This document shows, in pieces, positions 63,781-64,000 of a stretch of 64,000 nt of DNA; within the stretch, counting starts at the first letter, position 1, and every line of letters begins with the position of its first letter. The position numbers and the translations under genes are program-made. Under the pieces are notes generated by a model. It made no database searches. It was not told the DNA's origin and saw nothing but the letters and a program-made list of their open reading frames with translations. The stretch is from Polychytrium aggregatum. Its lineage: Eukaryota > Chytridiomycota > Chytridiomycetes > Polychytriales. Location of the stretch: positions 223,501 to 287,500 of the forward strand of contig NW_026516257.1 in the NCBI RefSeq assembly GCF_025602895.1, given 5' to 3'.

Positions 63781-64000
63781 CTACTGCGAGGAGGGGTCAT
63801 AGTAGCGGTTGATTTCTTCGAGAGTACGCTCGTCTGCGACGGACACACAGTTGAGCGGGAAGACACCGTAGCGGTTGGTGCTATGATTCGTGCCCTCAGC
63901 CCAGCCATCTTCCCAAGAATAGCTAAAGTAAGGAAAGTAATCGGTAAAGATCCGCGTCAGGAAAGCCATTGCCGAGAGGGCCACTGCTCAGGCACACGCT
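63781..64000 (-). CDS. C-terminal exon of an SH3-domain protein (partial)
   Basis: The exon 63781-63922 (acceptor TTTAG at 63923-63927) reads YSWEDGWAEGTNHSTNRYGV then FPLNCV on the minus strand: the second half of an SH3 domain, with the conserved Gly-Trp and the FPxNxV end. It closes with ADERTLEEINRYYDPSSQ and TAG/TGA-type stop at 63781. Earlier exons lie beyond the right edge, so the parent protein cannot be named. It is convergent with SEC24. Confidence 0.7.

Overview
The window is nuclear DNA of an intron-rich, GC-rich fungus. Short introns (about 60-350 bp, GT-AG with a few GC-AG), compact divergent gene pairs and chromodomain-bearing Ty3/gypsy elements point to an early-diverging (zoosporic, chytrid-like) lineage. 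That placement is inference; no rRNA or other marker is present. Gene models were built by eye from splice sites, reading-frame continuity and family motifs. Exon lengths and phases were checked arithmetically, but no alignment was run.

Left part (1-31 kb): a GH20-type glycoside hydrolase (partial, -), Derlin (-), OTUD6-type deubiquitinase (+), enhancer-of-rudimentary homologue (+), a UBE2Z-like protein with two UBC folds (+), a large unrecognised helical protein (+), mitochondrial ribosomal protein mL46 (-), APC/C subunit CDC27/APC3 (+), BRAP2/ETP1 RING E3 (-), a DEUBAD-type protein (-) and PIG-V/GPI18 (-). Ubiquitin and protein-quality-control genes are over-represented (Derlin, OTUD6, UBE2Z, CDC27, BRAP2, a DEUBAD protein and, further right, Vms1/ANKZF1). 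Three or more copies of a small MITE-like repeat sit between genes.

Middle (32-47.3 kb): a membrane-anchored pepsin-like aspartic protease whose last exon is split by a 12-kb nested insertion. Outer element I (-, 419-bp LTRs, target duplication TGGCC) is a Ty3/gypsy chromovirus. Its pol gene is split by a second, intact chromovirus, element II (+, 385-bp LTRs, target duplication ACAGC). LTR pairs read as identical, so both insertions look very young. Both elements carry an 11-12 nt self-complementarity between the transcript 5' region and the primer-binding position (Tf1-like self-priming). Both also have a hairpin that swallows the gag stop codon, where gag and pol overlap in the -1 frame.

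Right part (47.3-64 kb): Vms1/ANKZF1 (-), mitochondrial IF3 (-), Mediator MED7 (-), splicing factor SF3B4 (-), COPII coat SEC24 (+) and the last exon of an SH3-domain protein (-) running off the edge. A recurring oddity of the host genes is that tandem repeats lie inside introns, often directly at the 3' splice site. No tRNA, rRNA or CRISPR was seen.
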